DNA of 35,329 nt from Rhizobacter sp. (lineage in GTDB: Bacteria > Pseudomonadota > Gammaproteobacteria > Burkholderiales > Burkholderiaceae_C): NCBI RefSeq assembly GCF_018780185.1, contig NZ_JADMJX010000050.1, forward strand, positions 1 to 35,329, given 5' to 3'. Shown in pieces: positions 1 through 8,600 of this stretch. The notes beneath the pieces were generated by a model. The model did not search any database and had not been told where the DNA came from. It worked only from the letters and a program-made list of their open reading frames with translations. Every line of letters starts with the position of its first letter. Within the stretch, counting starts at the first letter, position 1. Both the position numbers and the translations under genes were made by a program.

Positions 1-195
1 GAGCGTGAATCACGCGGCATGTTGCAAGCCGGTGTGCCCGAGGTGTGGGACACGCTCACACGCAAGTTCGAGGCGCAGCTGATTCACACCGCGCTTGAGA
101 TCACGCGTGGGCGGCGCATCGAGGCGGCTCAGAAACTGGGCATCGGTCGCAACACCATCACCCGCAAGATCCAAGAGCTGGGTCTGGACGACTAA
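1..195 (+). CDS. ntrC: NtrC nitrogen response regulator, C-terminal fragment
   Basis: This is the last 64 codons of a gene that begins before the window. The peptide ends with a Fis-type helix-turn-helix: a first helix around LIHTALEITRGRRIEAAQKL, then GIGRNTITRKIQELGL as turn and recognition helix. That tail is characteristic of NtrC (GlnG), the sigma-54 activator phosphorylated by NtrB under nitrogen limitation; the receiver and AAA+ domains lie outside the window. Its TAA (193-195) overlaps the stop of the convergent exonuclease gene (192-194). In Burkholderiales ntrC is often found next to an xth gene, which supports the call. Another sigma-54 activator cannot be strictly excluded from the HTH alone. 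Confidence 0.85.
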   Translation, partial: ERESRGMLQAGVPEVWDTLTRKFEAQLIHTALEITRGRRIEAAQKLGIGRNTITRKIQELGLDD

Positions 196-971
196 GCGCT
201 GAGTTCGGCGATCACCGGGGCGTGATCGCTGGGCTTCTCTTTCTTGCGCATGGCGCGATCGATCGTGCAGGCTGTCACCTGCGGCTTGAGCGCATTGCTC
301 ACCAGGATGTGGTCGATGCGCAGGCCCTTGTTCTTCTGGAAGCCGAGCATGCGGTAGTCCCACCAGCTGTAGGTCTTGGGCGGCTGCTCGAAGAGCCGGA
401 AGGCATCGTGCAAACCCAGCGCCTGCAGCTGCACGAAGTGCGCACGCTCCTCGGGTGACACGAGCACCTGGCCTTCCCAGGCAGCGGGGTCGTGCACGTC
501 ACGGTCTTCGGGGGCGATGTTGAAGTCACCCACCAGCGCCAGGTGCGTGTGCACCGCGAGTTCGCTCGCGACAAAGTCGCGCAGCGCGTCGAGCCAGCGC
601 ATCTTGTAGGCGAACTTGTCGCTGCCCAGCGCCTGCCCATTGACCACGTAGGCGCCGATCAGCCGCACGCCGCTGACGGTGCCCGTGATCACGCGTGCCT
701 GCTCGTCATCGAAGCCGGGGATGTTTTTCACCACGTCGCCTGCCACCGTCTTGCTCAAGAGCGCAACGCCGTTGTAAGTCTTCTGCCCGAACCACTCGGC
801 GCGGTAACCGGCCGCCTCGATCTCGGCGTGCGGAAACTTGTCGTCGGTGAGCTTGGTCTCTTGCAGGCAGACCGCATCGGGCTGTGTCGCGGCCAACCAC
901 TCCAGCAGCTGGGGCAGGCGCACGGCGAGCGAGTTGACGTTCCAGGTGGCGATTTTCAAGGTGGTCCCCAT
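192..971 (-). CDS. xth: Exodeoxyribonuclease III (AP endonuclease)
   Basis: A 259-residue protein of the exonuclease III/APE1 family, which cleaves DNA at abasic sites and removes 3' blocking groups in base excision repair. Visible family motifs are KIATWNVNSL at the N-terminus, CLQETKL with the metal-binding Glu, YNGVALLSK, the catalytic GDFNIAPEDRDVHDP, the YSWWDYR segment, LRIDHIL and the C-terminal SDHAPV. Length is normal for the family. The ATG at 971 has no obvious ribosome-binding site. A TTG at 959, preceded by a GGGGA-like element inside the first codons, would give the more usual 'KIATWNVNSL' N-terminus and is a plausible alternative. It ends tail-to-tail with ntrC, the two stop codons sharing bases. 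Confidence 0.95.
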   Translation of the reverse strand: MGTTLKIATWNVNSLAVRLPQLLEWLAATQPDAVCLQETKLTDDKFPHAEIEAAGYRAEWFGQKTYNGVALLSKTVAGDVVKNIPGFDDEQARVITGTVSGVRLIGAYVVNGQALGSDKFAYKMRWLDALRDFVASELAVHTHLALVGDFNIAPEDRDVHDPAAWEGQVLVSPEERAHFVQLQALGLHDAFRLFEQPPKTYSWWDYRMLGFQKNKGLRIDHILVSNALKPQVTACTIDRAMRKKEKPSDHAPVIAELSA

Positions 972-1048
972 CGACGGGTTTTGTGGAGCTTGTTGTTGGG
1001 CGAAGCGGTCGTCGGCATCCTACCGGGCGCCCAGCGGCTTGGCCATGG

Positions 1049-2599
1049 TCAGGCGACCTCGCCGCGGCGGATGGTCGCCGCGCGGTCGCGGATCGCCTGC
1101 TTCTGGGCGTCGTCCAGGCGCGCCACGTTCTTCACCTGCAGCGCCATGCGCGGGTTGCTGGCCAGCGCCGTCTCGTGGCGCATCAGGAAGTCCCAATACA
1201 GCGTGGTGAACGGGCAGGCCTGTTCGCCGGTGCGCTGCGCAGGGTCGTAGCGGCAGCCCTGGCAGTGCGGGCTCATGCGCTGGATGTACTTGCCCGTGGC
1301 GACGTAGGGCTTGCTGGCCATCAGGCCGCCATCGGCGTACTGGCTCATGCCCAGCGTGTTGGGCAGCTCCACCCATTCGACGGCATCGACGTACACCGCC
1401 AGGTACCAGGCATGCACCTGCTGCGGCTGCACGCCGTACATCAGCGCGAAGAGGCCGGTGACCATCAGGCGCTGGATATGGTGGGCGTAGCCGTGCTGCA
1501 GCGTCTGCGTGATGGCATCGCGCAGGCAGGCCATCTCGGTCGCGCCGGTCCAGTACCAGGCCGGCAGGTCTTCGTGTGCGTCCAGCGCGTTGAGCTCGGC
1601 GTAGACGGGCATGCGGGTCCAGTAGATGCCACGCACGTACTCGCGCCAGCCAATGATCTGTCGCACGAAGCCTTCGACGCTGGGCAGTGGAGCGGCGCCC
1701 GCGCGGTACGCGGCCACGGCGGCATCCACCACCTCGCGGGCCCGCAGCAGCTTCAGGTTGAGCGCCGCCGCCAGGTGGGCGTGGTACAGCCAGGGCTCAC
1801 CCGGCCATATCGCATCTTGGTAGCGGCCGAAGAGGGGCAGGCGCTCGGTGATGAAGCGCTCAAGCGCCACGAGGGCCTGCTCGCGCGTCACGGGCCAGGC
1901 AAAGCCGTCGAGGTGACCGGGGTGGGCTGCGAAGCGTGCTTCGACCAGCAAGATCACCTCGCGCGTGATCGCATCGGGCTCGAACACCACACGCGGCGGC
2001 ACGGCACCGGGGCCTGAAGCGCCGAAGGCCTCGCGGTTGTCGGCGTCGAAATTCCATTGACCACCTTCGGGCTGGTCACCTGCAGCACCTTGCATCAGCA
2101 CGCCATGGCGCTTGCGCATCTCGCGGTAGAAGTACTCCATGCGCAGCGACTTGCGGCCACGTGCGTGCGCCGCGAACTCACGCACGCTGCCATAGAAGTG
2201 GCGGTCTTCGCGGATGTCGAGCGCCAGGCCGTGCGCCTGTGCCACGCCCTTGATCGCCTGCAGCACGCGCCAGTCGCCCGGTGCAGTCATCACGAGGCCG
2301 CTGGGGCGCAGGCGTTCGATGTCGGCGTGCAGCTGCGCTTGCAGGTTGCCATGCCTGGCGTCGTCTTCCAGCCGGGTGTAGTGCAAGGCTCGGCCGGTCG
2401 CGCGCAGGGCCTGCGCGAAGTGGCGCATGGCGGCCAGGAACATCACCGTGCGCGGCTTGCTCGACCACACGTGCGTCGACTCTTCGGCCACCTCGGCCAT
2501 CCAGACCGCGTCGTGGGCGGCGTCGAAGCCGTCGAATGCAGCGGCGTCGAGGTCGAGCTGGTCGCCCAGCACGATGACGAGGTGGCGCAGCTCAGCCAT
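1049..2599 (-). CDS. Fe-S bacterial cryptochrome/(6-4) photolyase (PhrB-like)
   Basis: A 516-residue flavoprotein of the 'deoxyribodipyrimidine photolyase-related' (FeS-BCP) family, which repairs (6-4) photoproducts with light in characterised members. The N-terminus (MAELRHLVIVLGDQL) is the antenna-binding Rossmann half; the C-terminal half binds FAD. Four cysteines are placed as expected for the 4Fe-4S cluster: C358 (in MACLRDAI), C446 and C449 (HCQGC) and C462 (QACPF). Their spacing of 88, 3 and 13 matches Agrobacterium PhrB. The reading frame is open 38 codons further upstream, but MAELRHL is where the family begins and is preceded by an AGGGG element, so I start at 2599. Whether it is a repair enzyme or a photoreceptor cannot be decided from sequence. 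Confidence 0.92.
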   Translation of the reverse strand: MAELRHLVIVLGDQLDLDAAAFDGFDAAHDAVWMAEVAEESTHVWSSKPRTVMFLAAMRHFAQALRATGRALHYTRLEDDARHGNLQAQLHADIERLRPSGLVMTAPGDWRVLQAIKGVAQAHGLALDIREDRHFYGSVREFAAHARGRKSLRMEYFYREMRKRHGVLMQGAAGDQPEGGQWNFDADNREAFGASGPGAVPPRVVFEPDAITREVILLVEARFAAHPGHLDGFAWPVTREQALVALERFITERLPLFGRYQDAIWPGEPWLYHAHLAAALNLKLLRAREVVDAAVAAYRAGAAPLPSVEGFVRQIIGWREYVRGIYWTRMPVYAELNALDAHEDLPAWYWTGATEMACLRDAITQTLQHGYAHHIQRLMVTGLFALMYGVQPQQVHAWYLAVYVDAVEWVELPNTLGMSQYADGGLMASKPYVATGKYIQRMSPHCQGCRYDPAQRTGEQACPFTTLYWDFLMRHETALASNPRMALQVKNVARLDDAQKQAIRDRAATIRRGEVA

Positions 2600-2654
2600 G
2601 GCCACCCCTGTTGCGCCGGCAGGCCTTGCGATGCCGAGCTGGGTCAGGCACCGG

Positions 2655-3014
2655 CTAGGGTTTTGGCAGCTCTTTTTGGAGCCCCTTGGAGAGCGCAGCG
2701 CCGGCGTCGGCACTCATCTCGACCGGCAACACCGCGCCGTTCTCGAACATGAGCTGCATGCGCACGTTTCCTTCGATCTCGGAAGGTATGGCAGCGACGG
2801 CCAACACATCCAGCGCGGGTGCGGGGGAGCCAGGAAGCTGTTCGGTCTTGTCCAGGAGCGCGATGGCAACGGCGGGGGCCAGTTCCGTCGCAATGGCGAC
2901 GTTGGTGGCGGCGCGTTTGGCCTTTTTGCTCGCGGCCGTCGCAGCCCGTTTGGAGGCCGGCTTGGTCGCCCGCTTTGCGGCTGACTTGGGTACCACTCGA
3001 GAGGTTTTGGTCAT
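2655..3014 (-). CDS. Small protein with Lys/Ala-rich basic N-terminus, unknown function
   Basis: A 119-residue protein. Residues 1-40 are rich in K, R and A with repeats of the AAKRA/ASKKA type, resembling histone H1-like or PhaF-type nucleic-acid-binding tails. The rest is an acidic-to-neutral module (EIEGNVRMQLMFENGAVLPVEM) of unknown fold. I do not recognise a named family. There is no signal peptide or membrane segment, so it is probably cytoplasmic and perhaps nucleoid- or granule-associated; that is inference from composition only. It lies 55 bp upstream of the photolyase gene on the same strand and has its own good -10 element (3047-3052). Confidence 0.75.
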   Translation of the reverse strand: MTKTSRVVPKSAAKRATKPASKRAATAASKKAKRAATNVAIATELAPAVAIALLDKTEQLPGSPAPALDVLAVAAIPSEIEGNVRMQLMFENGAVLPVEMSADAGAALSKGLQKELPKP

Positions 3015-3046
3015 GGTCTGAACGCTCGAGAATAGTGACAGGCAGC

Positions 3047-3052
3047 ACTATA
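3047..3052 (-). promoter_or_regulatory. -10 element upstream of the Lys/Ala-rich protein gene
   Basis: Reading on the minus strand this is TATAGT, five of six matches to the sigma-70 -10 consensus. It lies 32 bp before the ATG at 3014, and a weak -35-like CTGTCT sits 17 bp further upstream. It is inferred from sequence only. The photolyase gene downstream could share this promoter. Confidence 0.45.
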
Positions 3053-3155
3053 AGCGTGGAAGGCGAGCAAGACAGAGGCCGCTCCGTGATGCCGTCGACG
3101 ACCCGTGGCTCCGCAGTGAGCGGTCGGCCTGGCGAACGGGGAAAGAGTCGCCTTT

Positions 3156-4316
3156 TCAACCCTGCATCAAGGTGGCCAGCCGCGCGCCGCCTTTGGTGTG
3201 CTCGGCCACCACCTTGAGCAGCACCACCAGCGCGGGCCCGAGGAACAGGCCCCACACGCCCCACAGCGCGCCCCAGAACACCAGGCCGATGAACACTGCA
3301 GCCGGGTTCATCTTGGCGGCGCGGCCTTGCAGCCAGGCGGCGACCACGGTGCCGATGAAGGTCGACATGACGACCAGGTAGATCGCCATGCCGAAGGCCG
3401 CACCCAGGGTCTCGTGGGCGAGAAAGGCTTCGGCTGCACCCAGCCCGGTGACGAGCGCCATGCCCAGGTAGGGGATCACGTGCAGCACCGCCGCCGCGAT
3501 GCCCCAGCCTGCCGCGTCGGGCTGGCCGGTGACCAGGAACGCGGCCCAGACCGCGAGGCCGATCAAGGTGTTGGTGACCAGCAGCACGCCCGCATACAGG
3601 CGGATCTGGCGTGCGCTTTCCAGCAAGGCCGCCTGGGCGCGTGCATAGGCCGCGGGGTGCTCGCCCCAGAGGCCGAGAAAACGTTCGGTCAGCGGCCGCC
3701 CCCCGATCAGCACGAAGAAGGCGATGAAGAAGATGATGGCCAGGTTGCCGGCAAAGCTGATCAGCGCGCTGGAGCCGGTGACTGCGGTTTCGCGCAGGGC
3801 CACGGTGGCGCCGGTGGTGATGTTGTTGTTGGGCGTGGCGGCCGATGCCGCGGCTGCTGCGGCGGCGGCCGCAGCCGCGCGCCGGCTCGGGCGCAGTGGT
3901 TTGGCCGACACCATGCGGTCGGCCGCACGGTCGAGCTCATGCATCGCGTCGCGTGCGCGGGCGAGCAGCGAGTTGTCGTTGGGGTCGCGTTCGGCGAGCT
4001 GTTGTGCGGCGGTGCTGATCATTTCGGGTACACGCTCGGCCACGCGGACGAGTTGGCCGCCAAACGCCATTGCACCCGCGGCGAGGGTGCCCATCACGAG
4101 CATGAGCGTCAGCATGGTCGCCGCCACACGGCTGCGCAAACGGTGCTCCAGCCACACCGACACCGGTGTCACCAGCATCACGAGCATCAGGCCGGCGGTC
4201 AGCGGGATGAGGAAGCGTTGGCCCCACCACAACCCAGCGATCACCGCCAGCGTGGCAAGGATGCGGGTGGACACACTGGCACGCGGGGCCGGCGAGGCTT
4301 TGTCGGGGGTGTCCAT
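3156..4316 (-). CDS. AI-2E/PerM family membrane permease
   Basis: A 386-residue polytopic inner-membrane protein. It shows the family layout: an N-terminal pair of hydrophobic segments (ILATLAVIAGLWWGQRFLIPLTAGLMLVM...), a further hairpin (VAATMLTLMLVMGTLAAG), a soluble loop, then a C-terminal bundle of hydrophobic segments. Motifs of the family, such as HVIPYLGMALVTGLG and the FWGALWGVWGLFLGPAL ending, are clear. Members move autoinducer-2 or other small molecules, or act as Na+/H+ antiporters; substrate cannot be assigned. The soluble loop carries an unusual run of 11 Ala (DNA 3846-3878). The gene lies just beyond the terminator of csbD, so it may be expressed by read-through or from a promoter I cannot see. 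Confidence 0.9.
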   Translation of the reverse strand: MDTPDKASPAPRASVSTRILATLAVIAGLWWGQRFLIPLTAGLMLVMLVTPVSVWLEHRLRSRVAATMLTLMLVMGTLAAGAMAFGGQLVRVAERVPEMISTAAQQLAERDPNDNSLLARARDAMHELDRAADRMVSAKPLRPSRRAAAAAAAAAAASAATPNNNITTGATVALRETAVTGSSALISFAGNLAIIFFIAFFVLIGGRPLTERFLGLWGEHPAAYARAQAALLESARQIRLYAGVLLVTNTLIGLAVWAAFLVTGQPDAAGWGIAAAVLHVIPYLGMALVTGLGAAEAFLAHETLGAAFGMAIYLVVMSTFIGTVVAAWLQGRAAKMNPAAVFIGLVFWGALWGVWGLFLGPALVVLLKVVAEHTKGGARLATLMQG

Positions 4317-4335
4317 GGTCTGATCGTCGGATGTG

Positions 4336-4372
4336 AAAAGGCCCCGCCATTCTCTGTCGAGGGGCGGGGCCT
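4336..4372 (-). terminator. Rho-independent terminator after csbD
   Basis: A perfect 10-bp inverted repeat (4339-4348 and 4363-4372, AGGCCCCGCC/GGCGGGGCCT) with a 14-nt loop is followed on the minus strand by TTTT. It lies 18 bp past the CsbD stop codon and just before the AI-2E permease gene. Confidence 0.8.
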
Positions 4373-4389
4373 AAGGGGCGGGTTTCAGC

Positions 4390-4623
4390 TCAGACGCGTG
4401 TTTTGTCTTTGCTGAACCACGCATCGGTGGCCGAGCGTTCCCAGGCGGCAATCTGGTTTTCGGCTTCGTCCTTGGCCACGCCGTAGCGTTCCTGGATCTT
4501 GCCTGCGAGCTGGTCGCGGCGACCGGCGACGACGTCGAAGTCGTCATCGGTCAGCTTGCCCCATTGCTCCTTGGCCTTGCCGGTCACTTGTTTCCAGTTG
4601 CCTTGAATGCGATCCCAATTCAT
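4390..4623 (-). CDS. CsbD family stress protein
   Basis: A 77-residue hydrophilic protein with the classic CsbD opening (MNWDRIQGNWKQVTGKAKEQWGKLTDDDF) and the later GRRDQLAGKIQERYG repeat unit. CsbD-like proteins are abundant general-stress proteins controlled by sigma-B in Bacillus and induced by osmotic, phosphate or stationary stress in proteobacteria; biochemical function is unknown. A GAAGGAGCC element sits before the ATG. It ends at a strong hairpin terminator and lies 42 bp downstream of the BON lipoprotein gene, suggesting a two-gene stress operon. The family is broad, so no specific role is implied. Confidence 0.93.
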   Translation of the reverse strand: MNWDRIQGNWKQVTGKAKEQWGKLTDDDFDVVAGRRDQLAGKIQERYGVAKDEAENQIAAWERSATDAWFSKDKTRV

Positions 4624-4665
4624 GTGTGGCTCCTTCAGGTGAGTGGGTGGATCAAACGATCGCGA

Positions 4666-4980
4666 TCACGGACGGATGGCGATCTCGTTCTTCACGGCCT
4701 TCACGCCATTGACCTTCCAGGTCAGCGATTCGGCGGTGGCCTTTTCGGTGCTGTTCTTGGCAAAGCCAGACAGCATCACGGTACCGTTCAGCGTCTCGAC
4801 GCTGATGCTGGTGCCGGCGACGTCCTTGTTCTCGAGCAGGCGCGCCTTCACCGCGGTGGTGATGGCCGTGTCGTCGATGTAGGCGCCCACGGTTTCTTGC
4901 TTGCGGGTGACGGCGCAGCCGGCGGTGGTCAGCAGGGCGATGGCGGTTGCAGCGGCAACGAGGGTGGTGCGGATCATCAT
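4666..4980 (-). CDS. BON-domain lipoprotein (OsmY-like)
   Basis: A 104-residue periplasmic lipoprotein. The signal peptide ends in a lipobox (LLTTAGC), giving Cys22 as the lipidation site. The remainder is a single BON domain (TAITTAVKARLLENKDVAGTSISVETLNGTVMLSGFA...), a fold that binds phospholipid membranes in OsmY and DolP. Two adjacent ATG codons exist, and AAGGAG upstream fits either. The gene precedes csbD on the same strand, and both families are recurrent partners in stress gene sets. A role in envelope protection under osmotic stress is inferred from the family. Confidence 0.9.
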   Translation of the reverse strand: MMIRTTLVAAATAIALLTTAGCAVTRKQETVGAYIDDTAITTAVKARLLENKDVAGTSISVETLNGTVMLSGFAKNSTEKATAESLTWKVNGVKAVKNEIAIRP

Positions 4981-5013
4981 GGTCTAGCTCCTTGGGGTTG
5001 GAAAGAATTGTGG

Positions 5014-5038
5014 AAAACGGGGTGGTTCGATGCCCACC
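5014..5038 (-). terminator. Possible terminator after the ferritin-like gene
   Basis: GGTGG (5021-5025) and CCACC (5034-5038) form a 5-bp stem with an 8-nt loop. On the minus strand it is followed by CCGTTTT. It lies just beyond the stop codon of the ferritin-like gene. The stem is short, so confidence is modest. Confidence 0.4.
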
Positions 5039-5068
5039 ACCCGGGGGGCGGTTCGGTGTGCGGCAGCG

Positions 5069-5635
5069 TCAGACCAGCCAGTCGGCCAGCTCGTCGGCGT
5101 GCTCTTGCTCGTCGCTCAAAATGTCTTCGAGCAGTCGGCGCGTGGTGCTGTCCTTGTCGCCGATCAGGTTGATGATCTGGCTGTAGGCCTCGATCGCCAC
5201 ACGCTCGGCGATCAGGTTGGCGCGGATCATGGCCTTGAGGTCGGTCGAGTCGTCGTACTCCGCGTGGCTGCGCTCGGTGAGCGAGTCGGGCGAAAAGTCG
5301 GGCTTGCCGCCCAGCTGCACGATGCGCTGGGCCAGGCGGTCGGCGTGTGCGGCTTCTTCAGCCGCATGCACCATGAATTCTTCGGCGATCTTGGGCGACG
5401 ACAGGCCTACCGCGGTGAAGTGGTGGCGCTTGTAGCGCAGCACGCACACCAGCTCGGTGGCGAGCGAGTCGTTGAGCAGCTTGACGATGTCGGCACGCCA
5501 GGGGCCGTAGCTCGGTGTGATGGCGCCCTGGTCGAGGCTGCGGCGTGCGGCGTCGAGTGCGGCTTCGTCGAGCGCCATCGGCGTGTGGCCGGCGATCGAC
5601 AGTTGTTTCACCTTGCTGTGTTCTGAGGAGGCCAT
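5069..5635 (-). CDS. Ferritin-like (bacterioferritin/Dps-type) protein
   Basis: A 188-residue all-helical protein with the four-helix ferritin-like iron site visible. The ligands are Glu in LATELVCVLRYKRH, ExxH in HAAEEAAHADRL, Glu in AERVAIEAYSQI, and ExxH in SDEQEHADELADWL. The protein carries a roughly 40-residue N-terminal extension lacking a signal peptide, so it is cytoplasmic. The family oxidises and stores iron or protects DNA from peroxide; which of these applies here is not known. The ATG has an AAGGA element at good spacing. It sits among stress genes (BON, CsbD), consistent with an oxidative-stress role by inference. Confidence 0.88.
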   Translation of the reverse strand: MASSEHSKVKQLSIAGHTPMALDEAALDAARRSLDQGAITPSYGPWRADIVKLLNDSLATELVCVLRYKRHHFTAVGLSSPKIAEEFMVHAAEEAAHADRLAQRIVQLGGKPDFSPDSLTERSHAEYDDSTDLKAMIRANLIAERVAIEAYSQIINLIGDKDSTTRRLLEDILSDEQEHADELADWLV

Positions 5636-5692
5636 CGGGGGTCCTTGCTTGCGGCGATTGCGTTGAGTGGACTGTAGAAATTCAGCCCTCTC

Positions 5693-8600
5693 TCAACCAT
5701 CGGCGCCTTGCTCCTGCGCGTGTAGGACGACACCGCGCGGCACTGTGGGCAGCACGATCACGAAGCAGGTGTCGCCCTCCAGCTCGCGCCAGGCCACCAG
5801 CTCGCCGGGGTGCAACAGCCGCGCGCCGGGGGGCGCAACGGTGTTGAAGGTGGAGCGCGTCAGGATGAATCTCAGCTTGCGGCCATTGCGCGTGAGCGTG
5901 AGCTCGGCCTGGGGCCAGTGCGAGGGCAGGCAGGGATCGAAGCTCAGCGCATAGGCGCCTTGTTGCAGGCCGAAGATGGAGCCGATGGCCGCGCGGTGCA
6001 GCCAGGCAGCGGCGCCCGTGTACCAGCTCCAGCCACCACGGCCCACATACGGTGCCTGGGTGTACACGTCACCGGCCATCACGTAGGGCTCGATGCCGTA
6101 GGCCGGGCCGCGCGTGGGGTGCGCCGCGCGGTGCGCGGGGTTGAGGTAGGTGAAGTAGCGGTACACCAGGTCGGCGCCATCGGGCGGGCCGGCATGCAGG
6201 GTGTAGAGCTCGGCCTGGGCCATCAGCGCCCACACGCCGGCGTGTGAATACTGGCCGCCGTTTTCGCGCACGCCCGGCGGGTAGGCCTGGATGTAGCCCG
6301 CGCTGGGGTTGGCGTGCACGAGCGGCGGGGCGAGCAGCTTGATCAGCCCGGCGTCGGGGTCGACCAGCTGCTGCTCCACCGCGGCCATGGCCATGCGCGG
6401 CATCGCCCGGGGCGCACTCTTGGCGAGCACGCTCCAGGCCTGGGCGATCAGGTCGATGCGGCCTTCGGTGTTGACGTGCGAGCCGAGCGGGGTGCCGTCG
6501 TCGAAGAAGGCGCGTTTGAACCACTGGCCGTCCCAGGCCTCGCCGTTGAGCGCATGGCGCCAGCCCTGGGCGGCGTCTTCCCAGCGGCGGGCGCGCGGCT
6601 CGTCGCCGCGGCTGCGTGCGACGGGCGCAAAGTCGTCGACCAGCTGGCACAGGAACCAGGCGAGCCATACCGACTCGCCGCGGCCTTCATGGCCGACTCG
6701 GTTCATGCCGTCGTTCCAGTCGCCCGTGCCCATCAGGGGCAAGCCATGTGCACCCACGCGCAGGCTGCGGTCGATGGCGCGCGAAGCGTGTTCGTAGACC
6801 GAGGCGTCTTGCGCGCTCACGCCGGGCACGTAGTAGGCGTCTTCGGCCCCCTCGGGGATGGTGGCGCCCTCGAGGAAGGGCACCCGCTCGTCGAGCAACG
6901 AGTGGTCGCCGGTGGCGTGCAGGTAGTGCGCGCAGGCATGCGGCAGCCACAGCAGGTCGTCTGAGAAATGCGTGCGCACGCCGGCGCCGTTGGGGGCATG
7001 CCACCAGTGCTGCACGTCGCCTTCGGGAAACTGGCGCGAGGCGGCGAGCACGATCTGCTCGCGCAGCATCTGCGGCGCGGCCCAGGCCAGCGCCATCGCG
7101 TCTTGCAGCTGGTCGCGATAGCCGGTGGCGCCACCCGCCTGGTAGAAGCCGGCCTTGGCCCACAGGCGGCAGGTGACGGTCTGGTAGAGCAGCCAGCGGT
7201 TGACCATCGCGTCGAACAAGGGGTCGGGTGTCTTCACCGTGGTGGCACCGAGCAGCGTGTCCCAGCGCTCGCGTACCTCGTCGATGCGCTGCAGCGCGGG
7301 CACGGCGGCGGCTTTGGCGGCGAGCTGGCGCGCGGCATCGGGGTTGGCCGCGTAGCCCAGCAGGAAGACACGCTCCACCGAGCCGCCGGCTTCCAGCGTT
7401 ATGCGGGTCGACAAGGCGGCGCACGGGTCGAGCCCCTGGCCTTGCTGCTTGCCGAAGTGGTCGGGCAGCACCAGGCGGCCGCGAGCGTCAAAACATTCGC
7501 GGCGGTCGCAGCTCCAGTCTTCAGCCTCGTCGGCGTCACCTGCCAGGCCCAGGAAGGCCGTGCCATCGCCATAGCCGGCCGAGTGGTCGAGCTGGGTCGC
7601 CAGCAGTGCGGTGAGCTTGCCCTCGGGCAGGCGCTGGCGGTAGAGCGTGGTGTTCACGCTGTTGCGGTCGGTGCGGTTGGCGCCCATCATCCATTCGGCG
7701 ATACCCACCGCGCGCAGCTGCAGCGTGCGGTTGCCGCGGTTGATGATGTGCAGGCGAATCTGCTTGACCGAGGTCTGCGCGTCGACGCACCACGAGGCGG
7801 TGACGTCCAGGTCGCCACGCCGGTGGCGGATGACGCTGTACCCCTGCCCGTGCGAGATGCGGTAGGTGACCCGCTCGTCGCCCCAGGCCGAAGGGGCCAC
7901 GCTCCACACCTCCATCGTCTTGCTGTCTTGCAGCAGGAACCACTCCGACGGTGGGTCGGCCACCGGGTCGTTCGACCACGTGGTGAGCTGGTTCAACCGG
8001 CTGTTCACGGCCCAGGTGTAGCCACCACCGGCTTCGGAGATCTGGGCCCCGAACGCCGGGTTGGACAACACGTTGATCCATGGCCGCGTGGGGCGAAGCT
8101 GTACGCCCGCATTGAAGCCGAACTCGCCCGACGCCGCCGAGAACTCGCCAGTCGGCGCCGGCACCGGGGTCGCGACCGAGCGGGCCATCGGCACCGCCGC
8201 CGTCGAGGTGGCGTGGCGCTCCTCGAACGACAGTTCATGCCGCGTGATCCACTCTTGCACGTGGTGCAACAGCGGGCGGCCGTCGGCACGCAGGCGCAGG
8301 CGGGCCAGGCAGCGCAGCGTGCTCAGTTCGGCGGCCGAGACCTCCTCGGCGCGCAGCAAGTGAAAGCCGGTGCAGGCCGGGCCGGGCAGGGCGGCGCTTT
8401 CGGCCAGGTGCTGGTCGCGCAGCGTGTTGATGTCGCGGTGCAGCTCCATCAGGTACGACACGGGTTCGGCGTTGATCACCACCAGGTCGCAGGCGATGCC
8501 GCCCCAGGCCCACAGGCGCAGCCCCTTGGCCAGCGTGCGCAGCATGCCCATCGACTGCGCCGCCCCGGCCGACACCAGCACGATGGGCCGGTCGCCCGAG

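Noticed and set aside
1020-1048. Tiny frame MAKPLGAR just after the photolyase stop
   Set aside because: Only eight codons, with no family; probably chance.
5057-5072. TGTGCGGCAGCGTCAG near the end of the ferritin-like gene as another CRP-like site for the BON gene
   Set aside because: On the minus strand it has a perfect CGCACA half, but the position 21 bp beyond reads GGGCAT, not a -10, and the site overlaps the coding end.
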